Shown: positions 20,410 through 32,307 of the stretch, one piece after another
Position numbering within the stretch: position 1 is the first letter of the stretch
Layout of the letters: each line of letters opens with the position of its first letter
Assembly: GCA_001683735.1 (NCBI GenBank)
Contig: LUGG01000006.1
Span: 558,001-622,000 of the forward strand
Source: Grifola frondosa
Taxonomy: Eukaryota; Basidiomycota; Agaricomycetes; Polyporales; Grifolaceae
Length of the DNA: 64,000 bases
Direction of reading: 5' to 3'
Notes under the pieces: generated by a model
Seen by the model: the letters and a program-made list of their open reading frames with translations, nothing else
What the model was told of the DNA's origin: nothing
Database searches by the model: none
Made by a program: the position numbers and the translations under genes

Positions 20410-22027
20410 ATGGCCTCCTCTTCCGGAAACGCAGGTCCCTCCGGGTCCACACCAAAAGCCATCGCAAGCCTCGCCAAAAAGCAGAGCGACGTCACCCGGC
20501 TCGGCACCCAGAAGCTCAAATTCGTGCCCACGCTGCCGGCCAGACGCAAGAAGGAGTGAGTACGTCCGCACCCTCCATTCCCCGCCCACACGCGTAACCC
20601 ACCACTCCCCCTTCTCGCAGGGATATAAAAAAAGTACGTGTGGTCCTGTGCAACTTAAGCCGTACGCTCATGGCGCTCCCTCAAAGGAAGAACCCGTGGC
20701 CGCTGTGCCCGCCGCAGAGCGCGGTCGGGGCCGCGGCGGGATCGTGCGCGTGGGCGCGGACGAGGGCGGGGTGGGGAGGGCAGGGGCGGCGCACCACGCG
20801 CGCCCCAGTGGTGGAGATGACCGCAAGCGGACCCTTCGCCATGGGCCCTGCCCTCGCGGGCACCTCTGCGCGGCGCACGGCCCCCCGCTCGAACTTCGCG
20901 CCCATCGTCCCGCAGGGCCCCGGCGCATCCTCGAGGCTCGGGGCGGGGCTCACGCAGACGACTGCTCCGACGCTCAAAAGAGAGAAGGAGGAGCATGGGA
21001 TGCAGGTCGATGACGAGGTGTATTCGGACCCCGATGAGGGCGTGGAGATCGTCGATATGGATAACGTGCGGCAGATGGACTGGATGGCGCCTGAGAGCTT
21101 GAAGAAGGAGAGTGAGGTGGGGAAGAAAAAGAAAGGGTTGAGGCTGAAGAAGGAGGAGGAAGCTGGGAAAAGAAAAGGAAAAGGTGTGTCTGACGTCGTT
21201 CTCGTTGTTGGTTGTGTTGACTTCGCATGGTAGCAGTGAAGAAAGGCGAGGTTATGGATGTAGATGAGGATGTCAATGCAGCCGCAGACGAAGAGGTCAA
21301 CATGGCCAACGCCGTTGATCTCAGTGAGAGCGAAGAGGAAGAAGAACTCGAAGACATCATCGACGACTTCGCATTGGCGCAAGAAACAGAGGAGGTATGT
21401 GTTCATCATTATCGTCACCTTATGATTTTTCTGACATGTATTATGCAGGAGTCGAATATTCGACAAGAGCGGCTATATTTCTTCCAATTTCCCAAACCGT
21501 TCCCCACCTTTTTGTCCCATGCTGCTACTCCTGACATCAAAGGCAAAGGAAAAGAGGAACAGGAAGGTGCCAAGAAAGTTACATTCGCTCAAGATACAAA
21601 ACCACCTGCAGCTAGTACGCCAGGCCCGCCCGCAGGTGGCATACAATCCAAGGCAGAAGAAAAGCAGGAGGACCCTAAAGTGGACGGCATCATTGGACAG
21701 CTGGAAGTATATGAGAGCGGCACCGTCAAAATGCGGTTTGGCAATGATATTCTTCTAGATGTTAGTGTATCTCATGTCTGAATCACTAGTAATGTTTACT
21801 GAATGAATTTTGAATTTTCCACAGGTCACGGCGGCCACACAACCCTCATTCTTACAGCACGCAGTCTATCTTGACCCTACCAACAAACGTCTTTGTGTTC
21901 TCGGGAAGTAAACAGACGCTTCGTCGTCAGCCCCGACATTGAGAGTCTGTTGACGAGTATGGAGGTCGCAGATCATCCTCCTCAACTCGAGCTGGAGGAA
22001 GGTCTGATCGCGATGGACACAGTCTGA
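20410..22027 (+). CDS. RPC53: RNA polymerase III subunit RPC4 (Rpc53)
   Basis: The subunit helps Pol III initiate, terminate and reinitiate at tRNA and 5S genes. The N terminus reads SGSTPKAIASLAKKQSDVTRL and KLKFVPTLPARRKKE. A Gly/Arg-rich segment follows, then VVEMTASGPFAMGPALAG and DEGVEIVDMDNVRQMDWMAP. A lysine-rich linker and an acidic stretch lead to the conserved C-terminal domain: RLYFFQFPKPFPTF, IIGQLEVYESGTVKMRFG, FLQHAVYLDPTNKRLCVLG, VNRRFVVSPDIESLL. Three frame breaks are each cured by one extra G or C in a run: 20738-20740 (ggg), 20803-20806 (cccc) and 21903-21905 (ggg). Since this gene is essential, they are best read as sequence errors. Long minus-strand frames across the GC-rich part are shadows. 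Confidence 0.88.
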
Positions 22028-22184
22028 TCGAGGACTCGAGATAAGACGGGGGCTAGTATAGAACGAAGTTATCCATCTACTGTAATATCATACTACTGTA
22101 ATGCAGTCTGCTGGTACTACCTATGTGAGCGCACGCTCGGCCAGAATCGCCTCCTGCCTACTATAATACACGAGACCGCCACCC
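22028..22184. other. Convergent 3' intergenic region
   Basis: The RPC4 gene and the symplekin gene end towards each other here. Nothing else is seen. Confidence 0.5.
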
Positions 22185-25100
22185 TTAACAAGATATAGTG
22201 GATACAACACACACGTGAGAGATATCAAGACGATACCTAGAGCATATGTCATGATACCGCCGGGGAGTGACCGGAATTTGCATCTGATCAGGAGCCGCCG
22301 GAGGCGTACTGGTACCATCGTCCTCCCCAAAGATATCCAGGAATCCCGCAACCCGAGCCTTGTTCCCCGCCTTTTTCATCACGTAGTCTCGCAGGCCCGC
22401 CTTGAGACTTGGTTGCTTGTCGACCAGCTCCCGCAGCTGATCTTTCGGCAGCTGCAATAATGCCCCGAAGCTTGCTGGCGCGATGAGCTTCGCGCAGCGG
22501 ATGAAACCTTCCCATAGATGAGGGTTCGTCCAAATTTTCTTGGTGATGAGGCGGGAGAGAAGGGTCGTTGAGACAAATCCTACAAGCGACCGATAGGTTT
22601 TCACAGCTTGAATCACCTAAACATACTGAATAAGTCTCCGCACAATATATTGTTAAAATTTGATCTACTCACCGTCCTGAGGAACAGCGTGGGAAGCACA
22701 GGCTCATCAACCAGCTGGTTCATTACAACCGCAAGGATCTCAGACCGGAAGATATCAGTCATAGAGAAACAGATGCCGATTGCTGAAGGAATGAATATCA
22801 TGAATGCCCGACAGACAGAGGCAACGGGAAAGACTTACCTTCCATCGCGCTCTTCATCCCGATCTCCTTCTCGGATTCGTGTAATAGTACCATCAGTTCC
22901 GCAGGCGTCAGAAGCTCACTTTGCCGTACCCGAGGCAGATTAGACGTGACGCTGCCGAAGGTCTGCGGTGGGGTAGTCACGATTGAACTGAACACAGAAC
23001 GAACCAAGTTCTTTGGCTCCTGTTCTCCGTTGAGGATAGACACAATGCGGGGCAAATGTCGCAGGATGTCCGCCTGTCGAATTTCGATGATGAGACGAAG
23101 CAACCTTTCCAAGGCGTCATCTTACCTTATCCATTTCCGCGATTATGGGAATGAGGAACCGGGCATCAAGGTCGCGTTCGTTGATGAGAGCCTTAACAAG
23201 TGCCACTAGTTGCGCACTCGGGCCGTCCGCTCTCGGTGAAGATAGTTAGCACTCGGAGCGCGAGCGACTCAGCGCCCGGAGGAAAAGTGCGTAGCAGAGT
23301 AAGAAGCTTTCCGTGCGTTGGGCCTAACGCACGGATGAGAGGAGTGATCAGCTGTTGAATGGTTTCTTGTACTGTCTCTTCCATTCCTCCATATGCAGCA
23401 AATATCCTAGAAGATGGTCAGTAACAACTCGCAACACACTACAATGGCTCACTCGTCTAGGAACTCCGGGACCTTGGTGGACAGAGCGAACAAGGAGCTC
23501 CAAATGCTGCAGAATCTGAGCCTGGTTTGCAGGAAGTTCGAGTTGCTCAGGAAGGTATGGTGTCTGGATGATGTCTTCTGGAGGAAGTTGACCATCTTCC
23601 ATGTTCTCATCGTGATCTTCATGATCATGTCCATTTGTCTGTACATTGGCAACCTTGCCCTCCGTGGATGGGCGAGACTGCAAGCGACGCAATAGCTGTA
23701 ACGCGAAATCGCGGATCATACCATCCATAGGTTTGCATCAGGTATCCAACGCTTCACCGTATTGATGGCCGCTCCTCTGGTGACTTTGTCTGTGGGTGGC
23801 GCGAATGAGCAATACTTCAATGTAAATCTGAAAGCAACTTGCCAGGATGAGTAGTGAGTTCCAGAAGCATGTTCATGGCTTCAGCTCTCAGAGAAGGCCT
23901 CTGTGATACGAACTCCCGCAGCGCCGCAAATCCGACTTGCCGTCTGTCGGAAGAACGGAGATAAATGTCTTCAAATCAATAAACGATAGAGTAGTCTCAC
24001 CGCTCAGGTTCAATGCAGGACTCCTAAGAAGGCTCAATACATCGGGAGGCACAGATGGAAGGTCAAGAAGAAATTAGAGAATGTCTTGTCCTTGCCATCC
24101 GAATGAATCTGGTAAGCTGCTACTATCTGGTTCAGCACATTTCGTAATTCGGTTGCTGCAAATCGTGAATCAGAAACTATCAAGTTTTAATAAATGTGTG
24201 GACCAACCCAATTAGGATCTTTTGATCGAATTTGATCGTTGTACCACTCTTCGTTCATCCAAGCAGTGGCGAGACGTATCCTATCCGAGGTCAATAATAC
24301 ACACCGGTGGTGTCTACAAGAGTACATACCTGCCAGAGAAATCTGCCATGATATAATCACAGAGAATATGTCGTAACCTGTCCTGATGAGCATATACCTC
24401 CGAAACCGCAACAGTACCATCTTGATCCATCTTGTCCGTACTCTCTTCATCTGAATCGTTAGGATCTGTAACACGGGTGATCAATCGGACCAGAAGCAAC
24501 ATCGACATATCAGCAGCGATTGTTTCTGGAACATCTGCAGATAATTCTTGTGGTGCTTCCGGAAGAACCAGATCTTTTGCGCTATCCCATATTCGACTTA
24601 TTGACTTGCGTATCAAAGCCTCCCGATCATCGGCGGAGAGTTCTTTTGGTGGAGGTAGCTTGAACTCGGCAAGGTGCAGGTCCGGTGAAAGGTCCATCTC
24701 CTGATCAAGAGCAACCTCACCATCCACTGTTACCTCCTGTCCACCTGAAAGCTGAAAGATTACATATTAGCGCAAGTAGAAAGATGCTTGAAGCGGTGTT
24801 TTTTACTTCGAGATTGATTCTATCGGCTCATACTCAATTTCCTCTTCATCGATGTCCATCTTCAGTGGGTCTATAGGCTCTTCCTTCACAATTGGAATCT
24901 CCGGAGGAGTGGTAGGTAATGGAGCCGTAGGTTCTGCATGTGGACGGGGTTCGGAGGGTGCAGCTGAGGATGGTCGGGGAGCGGCAACAGAAGAGGGGCG
25001 AGAAGCGCACGGGGGACCGGTAGGTGGGGCTTTCGGAGCAACCGGAGGAACAGTGGCATAAGTGGCGGCGGTGGCAGGGAGTGCAGATGTGGGCGCAGAA

Positions 25101-26606
25101 AGACCAGGAATTGATGGAGCTTTGCTCTGGCGGTACGCCTGAACAAGTCCAACGAGGGCGGCTTCCGAAAAGGATTGTAAGTTAGCTACGATAATATCCG
25201 TGATCATATTGGTGGGCAATGCAGTGAAGTCGAAGCCGGCAAGAGAGGCTGCAGCATCGTGCTCCAGCTTTGGTCTTTTCATGTCAGGCGCCTCTTGGAC
25301 GGGAGTGGCGGAAGGTGCGCGCTTGCGGGAGGCCTCGACTGCGGCAGCTTTGCGTTGTTTTTCTTCCGCTGCTGCTTGGTCCATCCTAATTCCTTGTGCG
25401 GATAGTGCAGCATGTATTTGCGAAGAGAATGGGGCATCTTGGGGACACCTGACACAAAGTCAGCGGGGGTAGAGGAAGACGATTCAACGGTAGCTGACCG
25501 AGATATGTGTGTCAGCAATATGCGGAGACTTTTCTCCACGCTTTTGATAGTAGAAGCTGGTAGGCCTTCTAGCTTTGAAGGTGTCCATTGAGCCAGTGTC
25601 GAGACGACCAGCTCAACTAAAGTTGGTCTAAGCTTTGTGAGCGAAGCCCAGCTGTTCAGGATGGCGGACAGCATATCGACGTTGCTGATGAAGGGGGTCA
25701 GTCTGTTTCGTGCCACATAACGTAACGTGGAGCCGACTCACTTGCTAGTATACAATATCGTGATCACGCCTTCCAAGAGTTTAAGTCCCTCTGCCTCTAG
25801 CGCCGGAACAGAGATGAATGGATGATCCGTGGGACACATTGAGAGGTTCGGATCGTTCTTGTTCTGGAGCTAGAAAAACACAAAGACATACGACACAAAG
25901 GTGAGCCAGATCACGAGTCCAAGCTATCAGAGCAGAGAAATACTACCCTAGGATCACTGATGCCTCGAGTCTGCACCAGAATTACCCGCTGCATGAACTT
26001 CACCGCGGAGAGCTTCACTCCGTTGCTCGTGTGAGGGGACCAAACAAACTCCAGAATTCTGGATTTTGCGTGGTTGAGGACGTCCCATTGCTGCCGCATG
26101 TTTCGGTTGGCGCACCTAAGCAATAGCAATGAGTTGAAGGCTCAGACGTTCATAAAACAATTTACGCGTACAGCATTCGGAACAATAGCGCGTAAACAGT
26201 TGGAAAGCATTGCACGACGACTTTGACGGTATTCAAGTTTGGGTCGTTCAACAGTCCAGCCAACGTCTCGAGCGATTGGGATGCAACTAAGAAACACGAC
26301 ATTGAATTAACGGAGACAATTCTCAGGTAACACAAGACATATCACGCACGCTGAGTGCGCGCTTCCAAAGTTAAGCTCGAGCGACATATAGCGTAGTGTA
26401 GGAGGTCAATAACCCATCGCTTCAGCAGAGAGTCACCCGCCCCCGACACAGTTTTGATCAGAGTCGTGCAAAGGATGGGTATAGGACTGGGGTGAGCCTC
26501 AAGGGATTCACGGAGGGTCGCCAACAAGTCCGCCTTCTCTTGAGTCCGGTGCGACGGCTAACGCGGCGGAAAGGGCTTGCAGCGGGTCTACCGGATTACT
26601 GGCCAT
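22185..26606 (-). CDS. PTA1: Symplekin/Pta1, scaffold of mRNA 3'-end processing
   Basis: Symplekin links the cleavage and polyadenylation factors. The protein starts MASNPVDPLQALSAALAVA, then LLATLRESLEAHPSPIPILC and LLKRWVIDLLHYAICR. The HEAT-like N-terminal domain continues through WDVLNHAKSRILEFVWSP, VKLSAVKFMQRVILVQTRG, SWASLTKLRPTLVELVV and PHSLRKYMLHYP. The middle has an alanine/proline-rich stretch with IPIVKEEPIDPLKMDID. The C-terminal symplekin domain includes VQAVKTYRSLVGF-like sequence, LLSRLITKKIWTNPHLWEGF and LQLPKDQLRELVDKQP, ending soon after QMQIPVTP. There are many exons. A frame break near 26548, shortly after the start, is cured by two G. The exact stop is uncertain: 22185 as read, about 22248 if one more G is missing. 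It shares a 145-bp divergent promoter with V-ATPase G. Confidence 0.85.
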
Positions 26607-26751
26607 TGCGCACGTCGAGCGTGCTCGTTGAAACAGCTGAAAACCCGTCAAATACTGCGCTGAGCGCTGAGCAGCCACAGTCGTTGGTGCGGTGCACGGC
26701 TCGACCGTCGACGCTGGCGGAGTTTCAATACACCCTTACACCCGTCCGGCG
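26607..26751. promoter_or_regulatory. Very short bidirectional promoter (symplekin / V-ATPase subunit G)
   Basis: Only 145 bp lie between the two divergent start codons, and this must also hold both 5' untranslated leaders. It contains gcgctgagcgctgagc at about 26658-26673. Confidence 0.7.
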
Positions 26752-27271
26752 ATGGTCAGTCTCTCTAAAGTGCTGTTCTCTCGGATTCCACTAACGGGCA
26801 ATGTTAGGCTGCTCAGCAATCCCAGAGCATTCAGACCCTTCTTGAGGCGGAGAAGGAGGCCTCCAAAGTCGTGCAGCAGGCCCGCCAATGTCGGTGTGCT
26901 CTCTCCACTTATAGCATACCACTCATATGTCACTCCGCAGATCGCGTCCAGAGACTGAAGGATGCGCGCTCGGAGGCCGCGAAGGAGATAGAGGAGTACA
27001 AGAAAGCCAAGGAGCAGGAGTTCAAGGCGTTCGAGGCATCAGTGCGTCCTTGCAGCTTAAGGTGGACTTTCGCTGATCCGGCCCTGTGCACATTCAGCAT
27101 GCCGGAAATACTCAGACTGCGCAACTTGCGGTAGATAAGGAAACCGAGGTCAAGCGTCGCGAGATCAGTGAATCATACAAACAGAATAAGGACCAGGTCG
27201 TGCAGAAACTCCTCGACCGCGTAGTCCTCGTCAAGCCCGAGCTGCATCGGAACCTGAAGAAGGCCGCATGA
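26752..27271 (+). CDS. VMA10: V-type H+-ATPase subunit G
   Basis: Subunit G forms the peripheral stalk of the vacuolar proton pump together with subunit E. The coding part of exon 1 is just the ATG at 26752-26754; an intron starts at once (gtcagt) and ends at gttag. The protein then reads AAQQSQSIQTLLEAEKEASK, VVQQARQYRVQRLKDARSEA, AKEIEEYKKAKEQEFKAFEA, HAGNTQTAQLAVDKETEVK and KLLDRVVLVKPELHRNLKKAA. Length (about 118 residues), the long charged helix and the conserved N-terminal EAEKEA segment fit the family. Four coding exons join without any frame break. The start is set by homology because the usual family N terminus begins MA(A)Q. Confidence 0.9.
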
Positions 27272-27476
27272 TCATGACCCTCCGCGAGATTGTTTCCTTG
27301 TAGCAGACCATCGGACTAGAACACAATATGGTTCGTATTGCAATGTATAAATACATATCATATACCCAAGCAAGACAGGAACCAGATATCCTAACATCCC
27401 AGAGCACGCTGGGCGTCAAGTTAATGCTACATAAGAAAAAAGATTCGCACAACAGAGATCATTGACGCGAGATGGC

Positions 27477-30317
27477 TCAAAACTCATCAACCAGCCAATT
27501 CAGACCTACAGGCATAGCGGTCGTCGACGGCGCTACAGTGCTCCTATTTTGCTGTGGCGCAGGCGGAGGGAACGCCCTCAGGCTCCGTTCATCTTCCAAG
27601 GGTTGAGAAGAAATAGACAGCGCAGCAGCGAATGTGTCTGAGGCGGTTTCCAGGAATCCAGCAGACCGCTGGACTTTAGCGAAGGGAGATCACGATCGCC
27701 ATGCGACAGCTTAGCGGATGGGCGGCTGTCGGCATCCTCGACCGGGAGGTTGGACCGGAGCAGTGCTCTGGAGGAGCCATCCCGCGTGGCTCCAAGGCAT
27801 GCATGGTATCTGGCCCCCTTCCTGAAGTAGGCGGCGATGAATGAGGGGCCGAGGAATGGGACGAATCAGGTGACACAGCGGCCGGTGAAGATCCAGACGG
27901 CGCAGGCTCCCGGTGCTGCTGGGCGTCGGCGACTATGGCGCTTCCTACTTGAGACTGATTCTGGCTCTTCAAGAGTGCCTGAGAGTGCCGCCATTGATCG
28001 GCGACAACAACCACTCTGAAGCCCACACCTTCTCAAAGTCCCTATCCCACACTTCGAGCTGCGGATCGTCTCGGCTGTACTTGCTGTACGACTACACACA
28101 GCGCGTCAGTTCAGCCAAGCCAAGAGCCCCGCAATGTTACGTACCATAAAGTGCATGCCGCTGGGCCAAAATTGCACATGTCAGGAGCATCTTTGACGCC
28201 GGGGAACGGGTGCAATACGTACAAAGTATGCTGTTCTGGGCCCGCTTGCCGGCGGCGTTGAAGATCATATTCAGTTGGTTGCGAACCCACGGGATCGGTT
28301 CCGCCAAGCTGCCTTCTCCCTACGGCAGAGCTCTCAGCTGTGATCGGACAGTCGTACTGAAGATCCTACCTCGAGCACAGCCAAGAAGCAGCAAGGGTGC
28401 AACACGTGCATGAAGCAGAAGCACCACGCTCCGGTGTTGGAGCTCGTGTCGAACATAGCCACTTGTTGTTCGAGATTATCTTCGGTAAACTGCAGATGAG
28501 CAGGCAGCGAGGCTTCCCAATCCTGATAATCATTTCATGCTCAAATTCCGGTAGAAGAGATTCATAAATATAAGGCTCACCTGCAAGACCCGTCGCGATT
28601 TTCCTACCGCCACAGCTCGGGCGTGAGGGTCTTGGATCGCTAACCAAGCCATCGTCACACTAATTGACAGGAAAACCAACAACAAAGACATACCCAATAC
28701 CGATTCCATATTCTGATAAATCTCAAGGATGCGACAAACGTGACCAAACTGTGATGCATATCTCGTACGAGGCGCAGGTCGATGCAAAAATTCGGAAGCT
28801 GGGGGAATTTAAAGGAAAATTAACGAGCGGTTAATTCGACAGCGGAGTTGGATTTAACTTTTACTTACTTGCAGAATTCGAGAGAACAGCCAATTCGAAA
28901 GTTGTCTCATCAATGGGGAGGCGAACCAGCTCCGCCAACTCAATGCTCCTTGGACGCACAGGCTTGAGGGTATAAATTCTGGTGATCCATGCCAATGTTT
29001 GGATCAACCAGAAACACCGTCTCGTGCATTCTCGCTGTATAAACGTGTTGAGAGAATCGGGGGTATTTGTGGCGGAAAGAAGGGGAGTATCAGGTTTGTG
29101 GACTTCGAGACTTTCTTCCAAGACTTGCAGCGCAAGTTCTGAAATTTGCGTGAGCTTGGTGTGTTTGTGAATATGCACAACAAAGAAAGCGACAAACCAA
29201 AATATCTAAACTGTCTCGTCCACGAATGACTGGCAGCGATCTCGTGCATCTCCAACAAACAGAGGGACTGAGCTGTGGTTAGGGATGGTTCGCTCAGCAA
29301 GTGGCCTTCGCTGTCGAACATCAAGGAGACCGCTTTCTGAAAGAAAGGTACACCCGCCAGCCGAGCGGGTGAAGATAATGCGCTGACCGTTTTGGACAGT
29401 GGCGCGGCAAGAGCGCAGACCGCAAGAACCAGATGCGAAGGCACGGTATTATGACTGAGTGCTGCTGAGAAAGACGGCTTGTGGATGATCATCCGTTGAG
29501 GATTGCAATGCGCAAAAAATACTGCAACGTCCTTGAGCCACTGGACAAGAAAAATATTACGAGAAACTCACGGTTCACTAGCTCGTGAGTAGTAGTGGGA
29601 TCCAGGAGGATAGATGCATTGCCGGTTGTTGGGCTTTCTAGGAGCGGCTCGCTTTGGGAAGATGGTGGGCTAGGATCTGCGGAGCTCGGACTGGCTGCAT
29701 TTGGCTCCGGCCTATCCACGCGAGATCGTTTCGCCTTCGTGTCCGCATCATTCTGTCTCTGCCGTTGGGCGCCCGAAGTATCGGAGATGTCTGGTCGCCA
29801 CGCCAAAGACAAATCCGGAGGGGAACCCTGATGAAATACAACGGAAAACTAAGCAACGTACTATATATAAAGAAAGAAATTGATACCGTCGCAGTCCCGG
29901 AAAAATGTTCCTGAATCACATTCGCGGTGCGGGTACAGGGCGCCCCGTCGAGTCGGTGTAGGTGCAAGTCTTCGAAGCAAAATAACTTCAGAACACATTA
30001 GCCACAAACGGCGAATGAAAATATCTCCGCCGTACCAATTACTGCAGGGCGCTGCATCAGCGAGCAATGGTCAACATCTGTCAAGACAGTTTTGGCGCTT
30101 AGAACATTAACGTACCTGTACCGTCGCAACGCCGTTTGCTCTTGTGGCAAGCATCGCACGCCTTTGTTTCCAGTGTGAGCAGTGATACACGGTGGACATT
30201 GAGCAAAAATCACACCTTGCTAAGGCGCTTGCGCTTGGTACCCTTGACAAACGCATGCACTGGTTGTTCACGATCAATGGCTCTCTCTTGCTCGGATACT
30301 ACATGCAAGATTGTCAT
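27477..30317 (-). CDS. Fungal Zn2Cys6 transcription factor with fungal-trans domain
   Basis: The DNA-binding domain is complete: after splicing it reads CDACHKSKRRC, then DGTAPCSNC and YFASKTC, giving C-X2-C-X6-C-X5-C-X2-C-X6-C. It is preceded by a basic stretch KGTKRKRLSK. The chosen start (30317) reads MTILHVVSEQERAIDRE. A linker RPDISDTSGAQRQRQ is followed by the fungal transcription factor domain: MIIHKPSFSAALSHNTVPSH, LVLAVCALAAPLS, TTAQSLCLLEMHE, ECTRRCFWLIQTLAWITRIY, VRLPIDETTFEL and EASLPAHLQFTEDNLE. The C terminus is Ser/Pro-rich and ends NWLVDEF. A frame break at 29826-29828 is cured by one C on plus, and others probably occur in the last third. Target genes cannot be told from sequence. 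It is not next to the accessory enzymes, so a cluster role is not implied. Confidence 0.83.
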
Positions 30318-31414
30318 TCGAGTGCAGCGGTAGCAGAGGTGATGATGTTTGTACCAGTCTCTATCCTCGTGCGGATTTTGCCAGCGCGGGAGGTTGCAGG
30401 ATCCATATCATATATCCACGGGGGAAAGAAGGCAATATGACGGCGAAATGATACTCTGAAATGGCAAACAATGGCGAGTGCAGGTGAATAAGTTTCGGGA
30501 GGTGTAGCGGCTGAGGAAAGCGAGAGTGGAGACGGGGACAAGGCAGCGATGGTAAGAAGGAGAAGCGGATGTAGGAAGATTAGGGAAGAGAGGAGGGCGC
30601 CTGAGGTCAGTCAGTTCATTTGAATCACAGAGAACAGACGACCCACCAATCTACCGGTGCCTTGGGACTTGCTTCCGGGAGCCGTATCTTCGCTCCGTAA
30701 CCACAATGCCATTTCCAACAGTTTCCAACTTACCTTCATATCCACATCTCGGTGGTGCATCACGACAGATTCCACAGCCAGCATCTCAGCCAGCAGCATC
30801 TCATCTTCTGCACAGCAGACTGAGAAACTGAGACTCTGTTATTGCGCGCACTGCTATGCATCTCGGCAGATCGCTTTCGAAGCCGACGGCCATTTTTTGG
30901 CCGCCGGCACTGTGCCCGAGTTAACGGCGGACTACTCGTCATGCTGCCCTATCTGCCGGCCAACCGCCGGGATGTCCTCCTGGAACATAATATTTATGTA
31001 AAATAGTCACCGTCCGAAATCGTCGGAAACATCAATCCAGGGCGCGCCAGGGCATCCTCACGGATGAGACAGGTGATAATAAGTGATAATTTCGGAACAT
31101 TTACAGGCACCGCGCGTGAAGCATAGCAACGGTGTTCTCACCAACTGTGCAATGAGTCAAAAATACATGCCCTACATTCCCCTCAGTGGACCAGAATGGT
31201 CCTCGAATGCTCGTGCTTTCAACGTGTCTTCCGGGGAGAGAAACTCAAAGGACGCGGGAATCTTGCAACTACGCCGCTAAATGTCCAATTGGTCACTGTT
31301 CCTAGCCATTCAAATATTCATGGTGCAGCGCATGGCCATCAGAATCAATCATCATTGCCACAACGTAGGTATGGCACGAGGTAATGTACGTTTTGATAGT
31401 GCAATACAAACATC
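30318..31414. other. About 1.1 kb between the Zn2Cys6 factor and P2; no gene recognised
   Basis: This should hold the transcription factor's promoter and the 3' end of the P2 gene. Open frames at 30657-31001 (plus) and 30611-30799 (minus) do not resemble known proteins, and no consistent splice pattern supports them. Confidence 0.45.
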
Positions 31415-31930
31415 TTAGTCGAACAGACCGAAACCCATGTCATCGTCGGACTCCTCCTGCAACGCAAAATTCATCAGCAAGTTGTTCAAATGACCATCAA
31501 TTGGAAAACGCACCTTCTCTTCCTCCTTCTTCTCTTCCTTCTTCTCCTCAGCAGCTGCGGCAGGCGCGCCACCACCAGCAGCACCAGCGGAGACAACAGC
31601 AGCACCACCAGAGGGAACCTATTGCACCGAGATTATTCAATGATGAAATGGAACAACCGGGCCGAAACACTTACGGAGGAGAGCTTGGAAGAACCCTCAG
31701 CGATCAGCTGGAACAAGGGCGCGTGCATGTTATTGAATGCAATTTGACTTGGTACACAAGAGAAAACAAACCTGGTTGATGTCCTTGCCAGAGAGCTCAG
31801 CAATGAGCTTCTCGAGGCGCTCATCATCGGCCTCGATACCGACGGCACCGAGAACGGACTTCACGTCCGCGGCAGAGGGGGAGGCCTTGCCACCGATTTG
31901 GAGGAGGAGGTACGCAGCAATATGACGCAT
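31415..31930 (-). CDS. RPP2: 60S acidic ribosomal stalk protein P2
   Basis: P1/P2 form the ribosomal stalk that recruits translation factors. The protein begins [20 protein letters not shown], continues [20 protein letters not shown] and [12 protein letters not shown], then a short exon [12 protein letters not shown] flexible Ala/Gly hinge and charged run follow, and the universal C-terminal motif is [11 protein letters not shown]. Four coding exons join in frame; stop at 31415-31417. The ATG follows directly after a 3' splice site (ttgctgcag), so a 5'-leader intron probably ends exactly at the start codon. The gene is divergent from RPS15. Confidence 0.93.
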
Positions 31931-32307
31931 CTGCAGCAACGCGTTCACAAACAGATCTCGGAGGCTCGTTCGAACGGAGAACGCACCGTAAAGTTTTGAG
32001 GTGGTTAGGGATGGGTACGGTAGCCACAAATCACTGCAGCAATCATGGCATCAGCATTCACATAACTCCGACGACCAGATGCACAACACTCACCTTTAAT
32101 CCTCGAGGGAAGACCTGTGGATTCTATCCGAAGACGTTGTTAGCAGACCGCCACGCCTCGATCGAGAAATCTGAGTTGCAGTGGCTGAAACTGTACAGTC
32201 AAATTCCCACGCTTCCTCTCAGGGTTCAGCCACAACCCATTTCAGGCTCCGTCCCAAAGTAAGGAAAGTATCGCCCTCACCGCAAGACCCAATAACGACG
32301 ACGCAAG
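31931..32307. promoter_or_regulatory. Shared divergent promoter of two ribosomal protein genes (P2 and uS19)
   Basis: The 377 bp between the start codons serve both genes and include the P2 leader with its likely intron. An AGGGTT hexamer at 32221-32226 resembles the telomere-like box found at some fungal ribosomal protein promoters, but a single short match is weak evidence. Confidence 0.55.

Noticed and set aside
20681..21466. 261-codon minus-strand open frame opposite the RPC4 gene
   Set aside because: It is a shadow of the GC- and purine-rich RPC53 coding sequence. The plus strand carries the conserved protein and the minus frame has only low-complexity runs.
26655..26675. Recurrent gcgctgagcgctgag-like motif (also near 4540, 12183 and 43487) as a regulatory element
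   Set aside because: Copies are short, imperfect and found in unrelated contexts (transposon flank, decayed copy, promoters). I cannot distinguish them from simple-sequence coincidence.
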